From NCBI RefSeq assembly GCF_024181405.1, contig NZ_CP051302.1, positions 1,612,001-1,676,000 of the forward strand: a stretch of 64,000 nt of DNA. Direction: 5' to 3'. Positions 62,661-64,000 of the stretch are shown here, piece after piece. Origin of the DNA: Treponema denticola (GTDB lineage: Bacteria > Spirochaetota > Spirochaetia > Treponematales > Treponemataceae). Position 1 is the first letter of the stretch. Each line of letters starts with the position of its first letter. Under the pieces are notes generated by a model. It made no database searches, was not told the origin of the DNA, and worked only from the letters and a program-made list of their open reading frames with translations. Made by a program: the position numbers and the translations under genes.

Positions 62661-64000
62661 GATCTACTTCCCCGAGGGATAAGTTTAAAGCCTTTGCAAT
62701 CTCGTTGTTTTTCCAACCTTGGCGTGACAGTTTTAGTACGTTTTCTTGCACATTTAATGACGGACTTCCGCTTTCGTTCCTTTCGGGTTTTTCTCCCTTA
62801 AAGAGGTCTGCCATCAGCTTTAGCTGAGCTTCCGATTCGCTCGAAATTTCTTTTAATCTGGTTTCGGTGGCGGCAAGCCAGCTTCTGGCCTGCTTTAGGT
62901 TATCCATCTTTGAGTTCAAATCTTCCAATGTAGAATCGACGCTCTCAATCTTTTCGCAAACAGCTTCTGCCCTTCCCTGATTTGATAAAAGAGTTTCAAG
63001 CGTTACCTTTATCTTTTCCATCTCGGGAGGAATTACACTTACCTCAGTCTTAAATTGTTTAATATCCGATTCAAGAGTCTTTAAATTTTCAAAAGCGGAA
63101 TCAATGCTTTCAAGAGTTTGATTTAATACGGCTTCTTTTTTCTCAAGCCTTTCATAGCGGGTGTTTACATCACCGATACCTTCTTCCAATCTTCTAATTT
63201 GAACTTGGTATTGCTGTAAGTCATCATTTACGGAAGTAAGCTCGATGATTTTTTTGTCCATAGAGTCGGAAAGAGCATTAAGTTTTATAAACTCGCCTTC
63301 AAGAAGCTCAATGTTTTTGCGCTCATTCATAAAGCGGCTGACCTTTTGTTTAGCTTCTTCTTCCAAATGTGTAACCTTATCATATTGAAGAGTGAGGTCA
63401 TCCATTGCATTTTTATAAACCTCAAATTTAGTAACCTCATTTTTAAGAGAAGCAATATCTTTTTCCAAACCTTCTTTTAATTCATCAGCCCTTTCAAAGA
63501 CCTTGGTTTGTGTAATAAAGTCATTTTGTTTTTTATCTATTTCTTCTATAAGCGAATTTAGGCGGTCTGCATCAGCCTGAATCTTTTCGCGAACCTTCTC
63601 TTGGGTTTCATCAAGGCGGTTACGAACTTCAAGAATCATATCATTGATGCCCTGTACGGACAGCGCAGCCTCAGAAGCGGCTTCCTTAATTCTTTTATTG
63701 ATTACCTCATTTAGTTTTTCTGCTTCGGTATTAAAGCGGTTTGTAACTTCTGAAGCATGCTCATCAATGGCCTTGTTTGCAGATGCAACCTTAGTATCAA
63801 CGGAATTAAGCTTCGCCTGAATACCGTTAAAGGCGTCTCCGCTCTTTGCTACAAAGTCTTTGTACTGGGCATTATACTTGGCATCAAGATTTTTAATTGC
63901 ATTTTCCGTTAAGCCTGCAAAGTTTGTAATCTTCTCGTCAAAGAATGAACGGGCATCCGTAAACTGCTGATCCGTGCGGTTCTTCCAAGCTTCAAAATCT
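62632..64000 (-). CDS. SpiroCoCo-type coiled-coil protein (5' end outside window)
   Basis: The frame is open from the right window edge (456 codons seen), so the ATG at 63639 is internal. The protein is almost wholly predicted coiled coil (LNSLIEEIDKKQNDFITQTK, KTLESDIKQFKTEV, LEDLNSKMDNLKQARSWL), with a short globular C-terminus (VLKLSRQGWKNNEIAKALNLSLGEVDLIL) that looks like a small helix-turn-helix or DUF2802-like tail. Such spirochaete-specific proteins are thought to be cytoskeletal or envelope-shape related, but this is not established. Confidence 0.8.
   Translation of the reverse strand, partial: DFEAWKNRTDQQFTDARSFFDEKITNFAGLTENAIKNLDAKYNAQYKDFVAKSGDAFNGIQAKLNSVDTKVASANKAIDEHASEVTNRFNTEAEKLNEVINKRIKEAASEAALSVQGINDMILEVRNRLDETQEKVREKIQADADRLNSLIEEIDKKQNDFITQTKVFERADELKEGLEKDIASLKNEVTKFEVYKNAMDDLTLQYDKVTHLEEEAKQKVSRFMNERKNIELLEGEFIKLNALSDSMDKKIIELTSVNDDLQQYQVQIRRLEEGIGDVNTRYERLEKKEAVLNQTLESIDSAFENLKTLESDIKQFKTEVSVIPPEMEKIKVTLETLLSNQGRAEAVCEKIESVDSTLEDLNSKMDNLKQARSWLAATETRLKEISSESEAQLKLMADLFKGEKPERNESGSPSLNVQENVLKLSRQGWKNNEIAKALNLSLGEVDLILEYADKR

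Overview
The window looks like chromosomal DNA of a host-associated treponeme very close to Treponema denticola. The base composition is AT-rich. It carries Mgl-type galactose-binding lipoprotein genes, a glutamate mutase / methylaspartate ammonia-lyase pair (glutamate fermentation), a SpiroCoCo-type coiled-coil protein, many lipoproteins, an MCP, CarD, and Rpn-type PD-(D/E)XK elements typical of that genome. No rRNA, tRNA, prophage, complete IS or CRISPR array is seen.

Layout. 1-2.2 kb: mglB and the start of mglA (sugar import). 2.3-9.2 kb: acyl-ACP thioesterase, signal peptidase I, proS, an exported unknown, a glycerolipid acyltransferase and a 4HBT thioesterase. 9.3-11.1 kb: a His-rich zinc-binding protein, a DUF1361 protein and a short structured RNA. 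11.2-18.4 kb: pepD, a BtuFCD/FecBCD-like importer, methylaspartate ammonia-lyase and glutamate mutase E. The order suggests the importer may supply cobalamin to the mutase. 18.5-23.5 kb: an Rpn remnant, a glycosyltransferase overlapping a large lipoprotein, and cutC. 23.5-31.9 kb: a coiled-coil protein with parE, tcdA, mraY divergent from a DUF368 gene interrupted by UGA, uraA, a HI1419/HI1420-type toxin-antitoxin pair and a C39-like protein. 32-41.2 kb: YibE/F, 5'-nucleotidase, U32 peptidase, an HSL-like hydrolase lacking its nucleophile, an MsbA-like ABC exporter and an MCP. 41.3-51.3 kb: rdgB, a sigma-like protein, DUF2225, truA, PrsW-like, sirtuin, a second candidate RNA, a GHKL-HDOD fusion, a lytic transglycosylase and a membrane protein with a DnaK-substrate-domain-like N-terminus and LysM. 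51.4-57.2 kb: epmA, a three-gene tripartite efflux operon without an ATPase, and an intact Rpn gene. 57.3-64 kb: mazG, an FKBP lipoprotein, a TGS/ThrRS-like nucleoside kinase, carD-ispD-ispF, and a SpiroCoCo coiled-coil gene running off the window.

The most general observation is promoter architecture. At least nine genes (2278, 23566, 28360, 30596, 38933, 41895, 45455, 57329, 60828) have a sigma-70-like -35/-10 whose -10 ends only 6-10 nt before the start codon, with no Shine-Dalgarno sequence. They are therefore predicted to be leaderless or nearly so, while other genes here have clear AGGAG sites. Other points to check are the in-frame UGA in DUF368, a lytic transglycosylase with no canonical start codon before its signal peptide, two orphan structured RNAs, a 26-bp palindrome inside the TA promoter, and the divergent sigma-like protein.
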